NCBI RefSeq assembly: GCF_026240905.1
Contig: NZ_JAPEVI010000003.1
Coordinates: 1,798,001 to 1,862,000, forward strand
Direction: 5' to 3'
DNA: 64,000 nt
From: Roseibium salinum
GTDB taxonomy: Bacteria; Pseudomonadota; Alphaproteobacteria; Rhizobiales; Stappiaceae
Shown: positions 25,775 to 34,549 of the stretch, piece by piece
Layout of the letters: the number at the start of each line of letters is the position of its first letter
Numbering within the stretch: position 1 is the stretch's first letter
Notes under the pieces: generated by a model
Seen by the model: only the letters and a program-made list of their open reading frames with translations
What the model was told of the DNA's origin: nothing
Databases searched by the model: none
Translations under genes and position numbers: made by a program

Positions 25775-26275
25775 ATGATAAGTGTTTTTGTAAGCGATAA
25801 CAGCAGGATGTTCTCCGCACTGGCCTTGGGCTTATTCCTTCTCGCCTCAGTTCCGGCGCAGCAATCGATCGCGCAGCAATCGACCGCGCAGCCACTCGGC
25901 GAGACGACCTCAGGGGAAACCATTTACGGAACCGAAATCGAAGTCGGTCAATTGGACGATGTTACAATCGATCAGGTCATCGCGGCACTGGACGGCCTCT
26001 CAGAGACGGTCACACGAGTCATAATGACATACAAGCTCGATACGTTCGAAGTCGTCTATTTAGGTGACGAGGAGCCACCGCTGGGATCTGAACGGTTGTC
26101 TGAAAGCATTGCTGAACACAATGAGGATATTGGCGCCCTGAGAAGAAAGATGGGAACCAGCGCCATATTTCTCGTGGCATTTGAAGCTCAGAATCTCGAT
26201 GTCGACAGGATCGTCGCGGCAGACATATCCGACGAAGATGAGGTAACCGTGTTTGTGTCGGGCCGAGAACGGTAA
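25775..26275 (+). CDS. secreted protein of unknown function
   Basis: A protein of 166 residues (155 if it starts at ATG 25808) that I do not recognise. The N terminus has a hydrophobic stretch MFSALALGLFLLASVPA and a Gln/Ser spacer (QQSIAQQSTAQP), as in the DUF4168 neighbours, so it is probably exported. The mature part is acidic, with the alternating pattern VIAALDGLSETVTRVIMTYKL and a C-terminal VDRIVAADISDEDEVTVFV strand-like segment. Neither start has a good ribosome-binding site. No CGTC-type promoter was found upstream, so its place in the ECF regulon is open. Confidence 0.65.
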   Translation: MISVFVSDNSRMFSALALGLFLLASVPAQQSIAQQSTAQPLGETTSGETIYGTEIEVGQLDDVTIDQVIAALDGLSETVTRVIMTYKLDTFEVVYLGDEEPPLGSERLSESIAEHNEDIGALRRKMGTSAIFLVAFEAQNLDVDRIVAADISDEDEVTVFVSGRER

Positions 26276-26527
26276 ACCGCACGCGCGGCACGGATATGTC
26301 CGCCACAGTTTCGCTTCCGGCGGACCGGCAAGTGTACACCTCACTGTATCCTTCCAGCTCCAATAGTCCCCGGTATCCAGTCGTCGACAGGCTTCGGCCG
26401 ATCATCAAATGGCAATGCGTTTGCCCTGACGATGTTAAGGGTCGGCCGGGCCGGTGCCGTGCGCGTGAGATCTGCCTGAATTGAGAGAGATCATTGCGAC
26501 TGGTCAGTGCTGCGGTAAGACAGGCGC

Positions 26528-27832
26528 ATGATAGCGTTGAGTCTTATTCCGCTTTATCTGGTCGCCGTTACTCTGCCGCTGATCCTCGCGGCGATTTTCG
26601 GCGGTCCGCCGCGCCCGTTTCACCAGGAACTTGCCTCCGGGCTCGGCATACTCGCCTTCGCGATTGTGCTTGCAGAGTTTGTCCTCTCCGGCCGCTTCAA
26701 GAGCGTAGCCAACAGGATAGGCATGGATGTCACGATGCGGTTCCATCAGCTCATGGCCCGCACAGCTCTGCTGTTTGCCCTCGTCCACCCATTCCTCTAC
26801 CAAGGCTCGCCATCTGGCGGCCAGCGTCCGTGGGACCCGAGCCGACAACTTACGCTCACCACCGACCTTTCCGCACTTGCAACCGGCATCGCCGCATACC
26901 TGCTTCTGCCAAGCCTGGTACTTTTGTCGATTTACCGCACGCAGTTGGACTACAAATATGAGACTTGGCGGCTGATGCATGGCATCAGCGCTCTTCTGAT
27001 TGCATTATTCCTGCTGCATCATACGATCTACGCTGGTCGCTATGGCGCGGAAACGCCGCTGACCTGGCTATGGGTGGCGATGACGGCAATTGCCGTCGGA
27101 TCGCTGATCTACGTATATTTGATCGTGCCGATGAAGGACAAGCGGCAGCGATGGCAAGTCTCGGCGATAAACCGTTTGTCGCCCAGACAATGGGAAGTGA
27201 TCGTATCTCCCAGGGGTCATTCAGGCCTGAATTACAAAGCGGGTCAGTTTGTGTGGTTGAACATCGGCCACAGCCCGTATTCGCTTCATGAAAACCCGTT
27301 TTCCATCAGCTCGGCGCCCTCCAGCGGCCCGAACGTTTCATTCGTCATCAAAGAACTCGGAGATTTCACCCGCTCTCTTCATCAGGTCCAGCCCGGAACC
27401 CGCGCCTATCTCGACGGTCCTTATGGCAGCCTCACGATCGAGGACCGCTGTGAGCCGGGCATCGTGCTTGTCGCCGGAGGGGTCGGTATCGCGCCGCTTC
27501 TGGGTATTGTGCGAGAAATCCGTCTGACCGGCGATCCGCGCAAGGTCCGTCTGATCTACGGCAACAGGACGGAGGAGCAAATTCTGTACGCGGACGAGCT
27601 GGCTGATGAAGATGTAACCCATGTTCTCACTGAACCACCACAGGACTGGCAAGGCGAAACCGGCCTCATCGACGCCATACTGCTCGACCTCATTTTACCG
27701 CCGGTTCAGGTCCAGGACTGGCTGTTCGTACTTTGCGGGCCTTCGGCCATGATGGACACCGTCGAGGACTATCTGATTGCCCGCGGAACTCCGTCGGGCC
27801 GGATCCTGTCAGAGAGATTCGAATATGATTGA
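26528..27832 (+). CDS. ferric reductase/NOX-like transmembrane flavocytochrome
   Basis: A 434-residue membrane oxidoreductase. About six membrane helices (residues 5-200) carry two histidine pairs suited to bis-heme binding across the membrane: H73/H87 and H151/H164 or H165. The FAD domain (about 205-305) has YSLHENPFSISS, the counterpart of the HPFT motif. The NAD(P) domain has VLVAGGVGIAPLLG (314-327) and the C-terminal CGPSAMMD (403-410). Electrons should move from cytoplasmic NAD(P)H via FAD and hemes to an outside acceptor such as ferric iron, oxygen or a quinone. It resembles bacterial NOX-like proteins and FRE-type reductases. A 35-codon gene overlaps its 3' end. Confidence 0.9.
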   Translation: MIALSLIPLYLVAVTLPLILAAIFGGPPRPFHQELASGLGILAFAIVLAEFVLSGRFKSVANRIGMDVTMRFHQLMARTALLFALVHPFLYQGSPSGGQRPWDPSRQLTLTTDLSALATGIAAYLLLPSLVLLSIYRTQLDYKYETWRLMHGISALLIALFLLHHTIYAGRYGAETPLTWLWVAMTAIAVGSLIYVYLIVPMKDKRQRWQVSAINRLSPRQWEVIVSPRGHSGLNYKAGQFVWLNIGHSPYSLHENPFSISSAPSSGPNVSFVIKELGDFTRSLHQVQPGTRAYLDGPYGSLTIEDRCEPGIVLVAGGVGIAPLLGIVREIRLTGDPRKVRLIYGNRTEEQILYADELADEDVTHVLTEPPQDWQGETGLIDAILLDLILPPVQVQDWLFVLCGPSAMMDTVEDYLIARGTPSGRILSERFEYD

Positions 27833-27932
27833 TCCATTCAGGAAAATACCCTTGCGCCAAAGGGTTACCGTTACGGTCCTCGCTGTGAACACATTGCTGT
27901 TCGTGACCCTGCTCGTTATCGTGCTGCGGTAA
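27825..27932 (+). CDS. 35-residue single-pass membrane miniprotein
   Basis: ATG 27825 lies inside the last codons of the flavocytochrome gene, so the genes overlap by eight bases. It encodes 35 residues: a basic N-terminal part (MIDPFRKIPLRQRV) and one hydrophobic helix (VTVLAVNTLLFVTLLVIVL) ending in Arg before TAA. The overlap suggests coupled translation and a role as an accessory subunit, as small membrane subunits have in other heme enzymes (inference). AGAGAG lies ten bases upstream. Too short for firm homology, but the composition is clearly that of a membrane helix with positive-inside charges. Confidence 0.6.
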   Translation: MIDPFRKIPLRQRVTVTVLAVNTLLFVTLLVIVLR

Positions 27933-27962
27933 AAGACAAGAGCAGGACGGAAAAGAAACGCC

Positions 27963-29057
27963 CTACCTCAGTTGCGCATCACGCGGCATCCCGGAGAGGA
28001 TCTCCGGTCCGTCTTCCCGCAGGATGACAATCTCCTCCAGCCGCAGCCCGAAGCGGTCGGGCAGGTAGATGCCGGGCTCGATGGAGAACACCATGCCCTC
28101 GTCCAGAACCGTTTCGGACGTGGCGGTCAAGTAGGGTGGTTCGTGAATGTCGATACCGAGCCCGTGGCCCGTGCGGTGGGTGAAGAAGTCGCCGTAGCCC
28201 GCCTGTGCGATCACATCACGGGCAGCCTTGTCGACCGTCTTCGCGGCAATGCCGGGCCGGGCCGCCGCCAGAGCCGCCTCGACCGCCCGGTCGACGATGG
28301 TATGTACCGTTTCAAACGCTTGCGTCGGCTCCCCGAAGAAGCCGACCCGGGTCATGTCCGAGGGATAGCTATCGAGCCGTCCGCCGGTGTCGATGAGAAC
28401 GGCATCGCCCGGCGCCAGCTTCGTCTCGCCGGTATGGTGGTGCGGAAACGCGCCGTTGGCGCCGAAGCAGACGGAAGTGAACACCGGCACCGCGCCGGCC
28501 GCCTTGTAGACATCGCGGATGGCTGCGGCGACCTCGAGCTCGGTGATTCCCGGTTTCAGCGCATCAAATCCTGCCAGAGCCGCCTTGTCATTGAGGAGCG
28601 CGCTGGCCTTGAGGCGCTCGTACTCGTCCGCGTCCTTGCGGGCACGCAGGAAACCCACCGTGTCGCCGGTGAACCGCCGCGACGCGCCCGGCAGCGCATC
28701 CAGCAAAAGCAGGCAAAAGTCGGCGCGCATCGTCTCGTCGATTACGACGCTCGGTTTGTCCGGCAGGCGGCAAGCCTGCAGGAGAGCGGCCAGCGCCGCG
28801 TCGGGCCCATCGTCGTCGCGCCAGGGGTAGAAGGTCAGTTTCGTCTTCTGACGCGAACTGTCGACATTGAGCGCCGGCATCAGGAAGCCGGCATGATCAT
28901 GCGAGACGAGCAGCATCACCGGACGCTCGTCGCCATGGGGATCCAACCCGGCCATGAACGCCATGTGGCTTGACGGACCAATTGCCACGAGATCGGTTCC
29001 GGTTGCGGACATCCGCGCGCGCAGGCACGCGAGGCGCTGATCGGAGATGGAGGTCAT
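27963..29057 (-). CDS. M24 family metallopeptidase (Xaa-Pro dipeptidase-like)
   Basis: A 364-residue pita-bread peptidase, probably cleaving peptides with proline in the second position. The N-terminal creatinase-like domain covers residues 1-135. The catalytic domain holds the five metal ligands: two Asp in LIDTGGRLDSYPSDMTR, a His in HRTGHGLGIDIHE, a Glu in FSIEPGIYL, and a Glu in LRLEEI. The gene follows the peptide-binding protein on the minus strand, so imported peptides are probably its substrate. M24 relatives also include creatinases and ectoine-pathway hydrolases, so the substrate is not certain. Confidence 0.9.
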   Translation of the reverse strand: MTSISDQRLACLRARMSATGTDLVAIGPSSHMAFMAGLDPHGDERPVMLLVSHDHAGFLMPALNVDSSRQKTKLTFYPWRDDDGPDAALAALLQACRLPDKPSVVIDETMRADFCLLLLDALPGASRRFTGDTVGFLRARKDADEYERLKASALLNDKAALAGFDALKPGITELEVAAAIRDVYKAAGAVPVFTSVCFGANGAFPHHHTGETKLAPGDAVLIDTGGRLDSYPSDMTRVGFFGEPTQAFETVHTIVDRAVEAALAAARPGIAAKTVDKAARDVIAQAGYGDFFTHRTGHGLGIDIHEPPYLTATSETVLDEGMVFSIEPGIYLPDRFGLRLEEIVILREDGPEILSGMPRDAQLR

Positions 29058-29189
29058 TTCAGGAACTCCGGAAATGGTTGGCGATCCGATGATCTGCCGG
29101 GAAACCAGAGACGGTCAGGCTGCAAAGAACGCGTGCGCTCGGCCTGACGGGAACGGGTGCAGGAAAAGCAGCAGTCCGGGGACGATCAG

Positions 29190-29215
29190 AAACCGCCCCG
29201 CAACGGGGGCGGTTT
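29190..29215 (-). terminator. terminator after the peptide-binding protein gene
   Basis: AAACCGCCCC (29190-29199) pairs with GGGGCGGTTT (29206-29215) around a six-base loop. Read on the minus strand the stem ends in TTTCT, just past the SBP stop codon at 29231. It should separate the SBP transcript from the peptidase gene. Confidence 0.75.
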
Positions 29216-29230
29216 CATTTCCTGGAAGGG

Positions 29231-30817
29231 TCAGTTCTTCGTCACGAGGCGGTAGTAGACGAAGTCGGATGTTGCGCCGTTGACGTAACCCTCGACCTTC
29301 TGATCCATGGCGACCTGATAGGCCGCCTGGAACATGATGACGATCGGCGACTTCTCCTGAACGCGCTTCTGCAGTTCGACGTACATGTCGAGGCGCTTTT
29401 CCGGATCGCTTTCGGCAAGGGCCGCCTTGGTGAGCTCGTTCATGTCCTCCGGCACCGCCCAGGCGTTCCGCCACGTGGTGGTCGCCTGGTAGTTGTCGTC
29501 GGAATTGTCGCTGTTATAGGCGAAGGCCTTGGCATTGGAATGCGGATCCATGAAGTCCGGGCCCCAGTAAAGCAGCATCGCCTCGTGGCTGCGCTCGCGG
29601 TACTTGGTGATGACCTGCGAGCCGGTGCCGGGGATGATGTCGAAGTTGATGCCGGCTTCGGCAAAGGTTGCCTGCAGCGACTGCGCCATGTCGGTGAACG
29701 GCGCGGAATTGATCACGTCGAGCGTCACCGTGATCGGCGTTTCGATGCCGGCATCGGTCAGGATCTGCCGGGCCTTGTCCGGATCGTAGCTATAGGGCGT
29801 CTCGTCATAGGACCCTGGGAAGCCTTCCGGCCAGAAGGCCTGATGGATCTCCATCTGCCCTTTCAGGAAGGTGTCGGTCATGCCCTTGTAGTCGACAAGG
29901 TAACGCGCGGCGTCCCAGACGGCTTCAGGCTGCAGGGATTCTTCCTTTTGGTTGAAGGACAGGAAGTGCACGGCGGCCTGGGGATAGGTCTCCACCTTGA
30001 TGGCATCGCCTTCGATGCCGGAGATCTGATCCGGCGTCAGGTTGCGCGCCATGTCGACGTCGCCGGACTGCAGGAGCAGCTGCTGGGTCGCCGCTTCGGC
30101 CACATGGCGGATGATGACCCCCTCCACTTTCGGCGCGCCCTTGAAATAATCCGGATTGGCCTTGAAACGCACCATTTCCCCCGGACGGTAGGACTGCAGC
30201 TCGAACGGGCCGGACCCGGCCGAGTTGGCGTTGAGCCATTTGTTGCCCATGTCGCCGTCTTCTTCATGCTCCATCACCGTCTTTTCATCGACGATGGAAG
30301 CCGGGCGGGAGGCAAGAACGTTGAGGGCAAAGGCCGGCGAGAACTCTCCCTCGTATTTGACGATCACCTTGTTGCCGTCGGCCTTGACCATCTCGCCGAC
30401 ATTTTCCGGCGTCCAGCCGAGCTGTGCCAGGATGAAGGCCGGGGTCAGGTTGAGTTTGATGACGCGCGCAAATGAGAAGACCACGTCCTCGGCCCGCACC
30501 GGATTGCCGGAATGGAAGACTGCCCCGTCGCGCAGTGTGAAGGTGATCGTCCTGGCCTGTGGATCGGCCTGCCACTCAGCGGCAAGACCGGCGGCAAGCA
30601 CCGTCGGATCCTCAGCGTCGTATTGGACAAGGCGATCATAGATATTGGTCACCAGTTCGCCTGAGGAAAACTCATAGGCCTGGGCCGGATCGATGGCGAC
30701 GATATCGTCGATATTCTGTGCCACGACCAGGAGGTCGTCGGGCGTTGCGGCACTTGCCTGTTGCGCAATCGGCATTGCCAGAGCGGCGGCCAGCAGCGCG
30801 GTCTTGAGAAGTCTCAT
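29231..30817 (-). CDS. peptide ABC transporter substrate-binding protein (SBP_bac_5)
   Basis: A 528-residue periplasmic binding protein of the DppA/OppA cluster C type. The signal peptide (MRLLKTALLAAALAMPIAQQ) is cleaved after ASA. The SBP_bac_5 hallmarks are IDPAQAYEFSSGELVTNIYDRLV, ITFTLRDGAVFHSGNPVRAEDVVFSF and the C-terminal VIMFQAAYQVA. Substrates of the family are peptides, but also glutathione, opines and betaines. GGAGACGTAGGA precedes ATG 30817. The matching permeases and ATPases are on the other strand, with the XRE-cupin regulator gene between them. Confidence 0.93.
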   Translation of the reverse strand: MRLLKTALLAAALAMPIAQQASAATPDDLLVVAQNIDDIVAIDPAQAYEFSSGELVTNIYDRLVQYDAEDPTVLAAGLAAEWQADPQARTITFTLRDGAVFHSGNPVRAEDVVFSFARVIKLNLTPAFILAQLGWTPENVGEMVKADGNKVIVKYEGEFSPAFALNVLASRPASIVDEKTVMEHEEDGDMGNKWLNANSAGSGPFELQSYRPGEMVRFKANPDYFKGAPKVEGVIIRHVAEAATQQLLLQSGDVDMARNLTPDQISGIEGDAIKVETYPQAAVHFLSFNQKEESLQPEAVWDAARYLVDYKGMTDTFLKGQMEIHQAFWPEGFPGSYDETPYSYDPDKARQILTDAGIETPITVTLDVINSAPFTDMAQSLQATFAEAGINFDIIPGTGSQVITKYRERSHEAMLLYWGPDFMDPHSNAKAFAYNSDNSDDNYQATTTWRNAWAVPEDMNELTKAALAESDPEKRLDMYVELQKRVQEKSPIVIMFQAAYQVAMDQKVEGYVNGATSDFVYYRLVTKN

Positions 30818-30841
30818 TCCTACGTCTCCGTCTGTCAGGGT

Positions 30842-31516
30842 TTAAGGTCTGTTCTTGTTCTTGGCGCGGGCCGGCGCTTTCACCGCCGCGCTTTTGTCCG
30901 GCGACACCAGCTCGAAGCGGCTGGTTTGCTCGTCGCCGCCGTTGAAGATCGTCAGCGTGCCGGTCCACAGGATTTTCGCCGGCATGTCGTTCGGGTTCGA
31001 CCATGCATGGGGGGTGTTGCCCCGGTAGTGCAGGCTGTCGCCCGCCGTCATCACCATCGCCTGGCCGTCCAGGAACTGGGTGATCGAACCTTCCAGGATG
31101 TAGATCAGCTCCTCGCCCTCGTGGCTCACCGTTTCGGAGGCGTAGCCCGGCGGAACGGTGAGGATGAAGGACGACAACTGGTTTCCGGGAAACTCCGCGC
31201 CGAGGCGTTCATAGCTGACCGAGGACCCGGAGATGGAAAAATGCGGACGGGCGTCCGAACGGGTCAGCGCATCCTGGGCGCGTGGCTGGGCGACGAAATA
31301 ATCGAGGCCGACGCCGAGCGCCTTCGCAATTCCCGCCAGCGAGCCGAGGGTCGGCGTCGCGTGATCGCGCTCGACCTGACTGAGATACCCGACCGACAGG
31401 TTCGACTTGTCGCCGAGCTGCTGCAGCGTCAGACCAAGCTGCCGCCGGCGTGCCCGGATCAGGGCGCCAATCTTCGTCTCCGTGGCGGTGGCGGCTCGCG
31501 CCGTAGAACTGCTCAA
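30842..31516 (-). CDS. XRE-family regulator with C-terminal cupin
   Basis: A 224-residue regulator: a helix-turn-helix at about residues 18-72 (IRARRRQLGLTLQQLGDKSNLSVGYLSQVER region) and a cupin ligand-binding domain at about 120-190 (VSHEGEELIYILEGSI, GDSLHYRGNTPHAWSN). This PuuR-like arrangement usually controls uptake or breakdown of amines, amino acids or peptides. The start is TTG 31516 with GGGAG upstream; no in-frame ATG fits. It sits between the SBP and the divergent permease operon, so it most likely controls both. The palindrome at 31531-31547, overlapping its own leader, is a candidate operator. Confidence 0.88.
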   Translation of the reverse strand: MSSSTARAATATETKIGALIRARRRQLGLTLQQLGDKSNLSVGYLSQVERDHATPTLGSLAGIAKALGVGLDYFVAQPRAQDALTRSDARPHFSISGSSVSYERLGAEFPGNQLSSFILTVPPGYASETVSHEGEELIYILEGSITQFLDGQAMVMTAGDSLHYRGNTPHAWSNPNDMPAKILWTGTLTIFNGGDEQTSRFELVSPDKSAAVKAPARAKNKNRP

Positions 31517-31530
31517 ATGTTTTTACTCCC

Positions 31531-31547
31531 ATCAAAATTTTTTTGAT
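31531..31547. promoter_or_regulatory. candidate operator of the XRE-cupin regulator
   Basis: ATCAAAA (31531-31537), three T, TTTTGAT (31541-31547) is a perfect dyad just upstream of the regulator start, in the AT-rich divergent control region. Similar AT-rich half sites follow at 31555-31565. Binding is inferred from position and symmetry only. Confidence 0.45.
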
Positions 31548-31736
31548 CTAACCAGATTTTTTTGTATGCTCCAAGAACTTTTTTAAGCGGCTTTGCGGAA
31601 GAGGTAATCCAGAACCCCTCCAAAAGTCGTTTAAAAACAAACTGTTGTGTTTTCGCTTCGTAACTCGAAGCGGCAGATGGAGATGCGGCCTTGAACAAAC
31701 CGATCGAACAGAGAACGGCGCACAGCGGGCTCCGGC

Positions 31737-32813
31737 ATGGCGTTTGAACCGTCCGAAAGCGCCGTCGACGCACGCCGGAGCGCGCTGCCGGGCCAGTTTC
31801 TGGGCGGCTTGGCGGCGCTTCTGCGGTTTGCGCTGGTAACCGCCGGTACCTTTCTCGGCCTGCTCGCGATCACCTTCTTCATCGGCCGTGTGGTGCCCAT
31901 CGATCCGGTGCTGGCAGTGGTCGGCGACCGGGCCTCGAACGAGGTCTATGAGGCGGCCCGTCAGGCGATGGGGCTCGATCGGCCGCTGATCGTGCAGTTC
32001 TTCGCCTATGTCCGCGATGTCTTCACCGGCAATCTCGGCATGTCCATCTCCACCGGCCGCCCGGTTGCCGAGGATCTGGGCCGCGTCTTTCCGGCGACGC
32101 TGGAAATGGCAACCATCGGCATCTTGATCGGAGTGCTACTCGGCGTGCCCATGGGCGTGCTCGCGGCCACCCGCCAGGGCAGCTGGGTCGACCAGCTGAT
32201 CCGGGTGCTCGGCCTGCTCGGCTACTCCGTTCCCGCCTTCTGGCTCGGTCTCGTGGGCCTGGCGGTCTTTTATGCCGGCCTCGGCTGGGTCGCGGGCCCC
32301 GGGCGCATCGATATCTTCTACGAGGGCATCGTGGAGCCGGTGAGCGGGCTCTATCTGGTCGACAGCCTCGTTGCCGGCGAATGGGACATCTTCTGGAACG
32401 CCCTCGACCACCTTCTGCTGCCCGCTTCGATCCTCGGCTTTTTCAGCCTGGCCTATATCGCCCGGATGACGCGTTCCTTCATGCTCGACCAGCTCGGCCA
32501 TGAATATGTGACGACCGCGCGCGTCAAGGGCGTACCGGAGCGCCGGGTGATCTGGCGCCACGCCTTCTATCCGATCCGCATCCAGCTGATCACAGTGATC
32601 GGGCTGTCCTATGCGGCCCTGCTGGAAGGCTCGGTCATGATCGAGACGGTGTTCTCCTGGCCCGGCATCGGCAACTACCTCACCAACGCGCTCCTGACCG
32701 CGGACATGAACGCCGTGCTCGGCGCGACCCTGGTCATCGGCGCGGTGTTCATCCTCATCAACAAGATTTCCGACGTGCTCTACAGCATTCTCGATCCGAG
32801 GGCCCGCAGATGA
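31737..32813 (+). CDS. peptide ABC transporter permease, DppB type
   Basis: A 358-residue inner-membrane permease. After a variable N terminus there are six membrane segments. The ATPase-docking EAA loop is recognisable at EYVTTARVKGVPERRVIWRHA (about residues 256-277). The first extracellular loop is long, as in DppB/OppB proteins. No strong ribosome-binding site precedes ATG 31737, so a start a few codons downstream is possible. It overlaps the second permease gene in ATGA and heads a five-gene operon. Confidence 0.9.
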   Translation: MAFEPSESAVDARRSALPGQFLGGLAALLRFALVTAGTFLGLLAITFFIGRVVPIDPVLAVVGDRASNEVYEAARQAMGLDRPLIVQFFAYVRDVFTGNLGMSISTGRPVAEDLGRVFPATLEMATIGILIGVLLGVPMGVLAATRQGSWVDQLIRVLGLLGYSVPAFWLGLVGLAVFYAGLGWVAGPGRIDIFYEGIVEPVSGLYLVDSLVAGEWDIFWNALDHLLLPASILGFFSLAYIARMTRSFMLDQLGHEYVTTARVKGVPERRVIWRHAFYPIRIQLITVIGLSYAALLEGSVMIETVFSWPGIGNYLTNALLTADMNAVLGATLVIGAVFILINKISDVLYSILDPRARR

Positions 32814-33706
32814 TCGACTGGCTTCTCGACGATTCCCCCACCTCGCGCCTGCAGGCCAATCTCGGCCGCACCTGGCGCATCTGGACCGCGCTGCTGCGCA
32901 ATCCCCTTGCGGTTGTCGGCGGACTGATTGTTCTGATCCTGATCGCCATGGCGCTGTTCGCCCCGCTGGTCGCGCCCTATTCCCCGATCGGCCAGGACCT
33001 GGCGAACCGGCTGATGCCGCCGTCCGCGGCACACTGGATGGGCACGGATGAGCTCGGCCGCGACATCTATTCCCGTGTGGTCTACGGAGCACGGATCACG
33101 CTTCTGATCGTCACCATGGTCGCCGTCATTGCAGCGCCCATCGGGCTGGTCGTCGGTGCGGTGTCGGGCTATTTCGGCGGCTGGACCGACCGCATCCTGA
33201 TGGGAGTGACCGACATCTTCCTGTCGATGCCCAAGCTGATCCTGGCGCTGGCTTTCGTGGCGGCGTTGGGGCCAGGCATCGAAAACGCCATCATCGCCAT
33301 CGCCATCACCGCCTGGCCTGTCTATGCGCGCATAGCCCGCGCAGAGACCATCACCTTCCGCGACGCCGAGTTCATTGCCGCGGTCCGGTTGCAGGGGGCT
33401 TCCCCGATGCGCGTCATCCTGCGCCACGTACTGCCTCTTTGCGCCTCCTCCACCATCATCCGGGTCACCCTGGACATGGCCGGCATCATCCTGACGGCCG
33501 CCGGCCTCGGCTTTCTGGGCCTCGGCGCCCAGCCGCCGCTGCCGGAATGGGGCGCGATGATCTCCCGCGGGCGGGTTTTCATTCTCGACCAATGGTGGGT
33601 CGCCACCATGCCGGGCTTTGCCATCATCGTAGTGAGCCTCGGCTTCTGCTTTCTCGGTGACGGCCTGCGCGACGTCCTCGACCCCAAGCAGGGAGACAAG
33701 CAATGA
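32810..33706 (+). CDS. peptide ABC transporter permease, DppC type
   Basis: A 298-residue permease with the OppC N-terminal segment (RNPLAVVGGLIVLILIAMALFAP split by TM1), then GTDELGRDIYSRVVYG, the standard DppC motif. The EAA loop reads AAVRLQGASPMRVILRHVLP. Five or six membrane segments. Start ATG 32810 overlaps the stop of the first permease and its own TGA overlaps the ATPase start, so the transporter genes are translationally coupled. Confidence 0.92.
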   Translation: MIDWLLDDSPTSRLQANLGRTWRIWTALLRNPLAVVGGLIVLILIAMALFAPLVAPYSPIGQDLANRLMPPSAAHWMGTDELGRDIYSRVVYGARITLLIVTMVAVIAAPIGLVVGAVSGYFGGWTDRILMGVTDIFLSMPKLILALAFVAALGPGIENAIIAIAITAWPVYARIARAETITFRDAEFIAAVRLQGASPMRVILRHVLPLCASSTIIRVTLDMAGIILTAAGLGFLGLGAQPPLPEWGAMISRGRVFILDQWWVATMPGFAIIVVSLGFCFLGDGLRDVLDPKQGDKQ

Positions 33707-34549
33707 CCGGCCCCCTGCTCGAGATCGACGGCCTCACCGTCACCTTTCCGACCTCAAGAGGCCCGGTCGATGCGGTCAAGGGCATCTCCTTCTCCCTCGG
33801 CCGGGAGCGGCTCGGCATTGTCGGCGAGATCCGGATCCGGCAAGTCCATGACCGGCCGCGCCATCCTGCGCCTCATCCGCAATCCCGGACGGGTGACGGC
33901 CAAGACCATGACATTCGACGGCATCGACCTGCTCGGCCGGAGCGAAAGGCAGATGCGGGACCTGCGCGGGGCGCGGATCTCGATGGTCATGCAGGACCCG
34001 AAGTTCTCGCTCAATCCGGTCATGACGGTCGGAGAGCAGATCGCGGAGGCGCTCGTAACGCACCGGAAGCTGCCACGCGGCGAGTTGAAGGCCCGGGTGC
34101 TGGGCATGCTCGAGGCGGTGCGGATCGACGATCCCGCCCGCGTGGCCGGGCTTTACCCGCACGAGGTTTCCGGCGGCATGGGCCAGCGCGTCATGATCGC
34201 GATGATGCTGATCCCGGAACCGGACCTCCTGATCGCCGACGAACCGACGTCGGCTCTCGACGTCTCCGTCCAGGCCCAGGTGCTCGACATCATCGACGAC
34301 CTCGTCACCGGCAAGGGCATGGGGCTGATCCTGATCAGCCACGATCTCAACCTGGTGTCGCGCTACTGCGACCGGATCCTGGTCATGAACAGCGGCGAGA
34401 TCGTTGAAGCCTGCAAGGCGAGCGACCTGCACGACGCCCGGCATCCCTATACACGTGGACTGCTTGAGGCCATGCCGCGCATGAATGAGACCAGAGAGGA
34501 ACTGCCCGTGCTCGACCGCAGCACCTGGACGACGGGGGCGGGAACATGA
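33703..34549 (+). pseudogene. peptide ABC transporter ATPase, DppD type (frameshift in Walker A)
   Basis: ATP-binding subunit for oligopeptide import. The first 42 codons read through LGIVGE, then the frame breaks at GAGATCCGG (33826-33834). The +1 frame supplies SGSGKSMTGRAILRL, the rest of Walker A, then the Q-loop (MVMQDPKFSLNP), signature VSGGMGQRV, Walker B LLIADEPTSALD and H-loop ISHDL, ending at 34549. Removing A33829 restores GESGSGKS, the normal Dpp sequence. Full length is about 281 residues. All motifs are intact, and both neighbouring genes overlap it, so an extra base in the assembly is more likely than inactivation. Confidence 0.85.
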
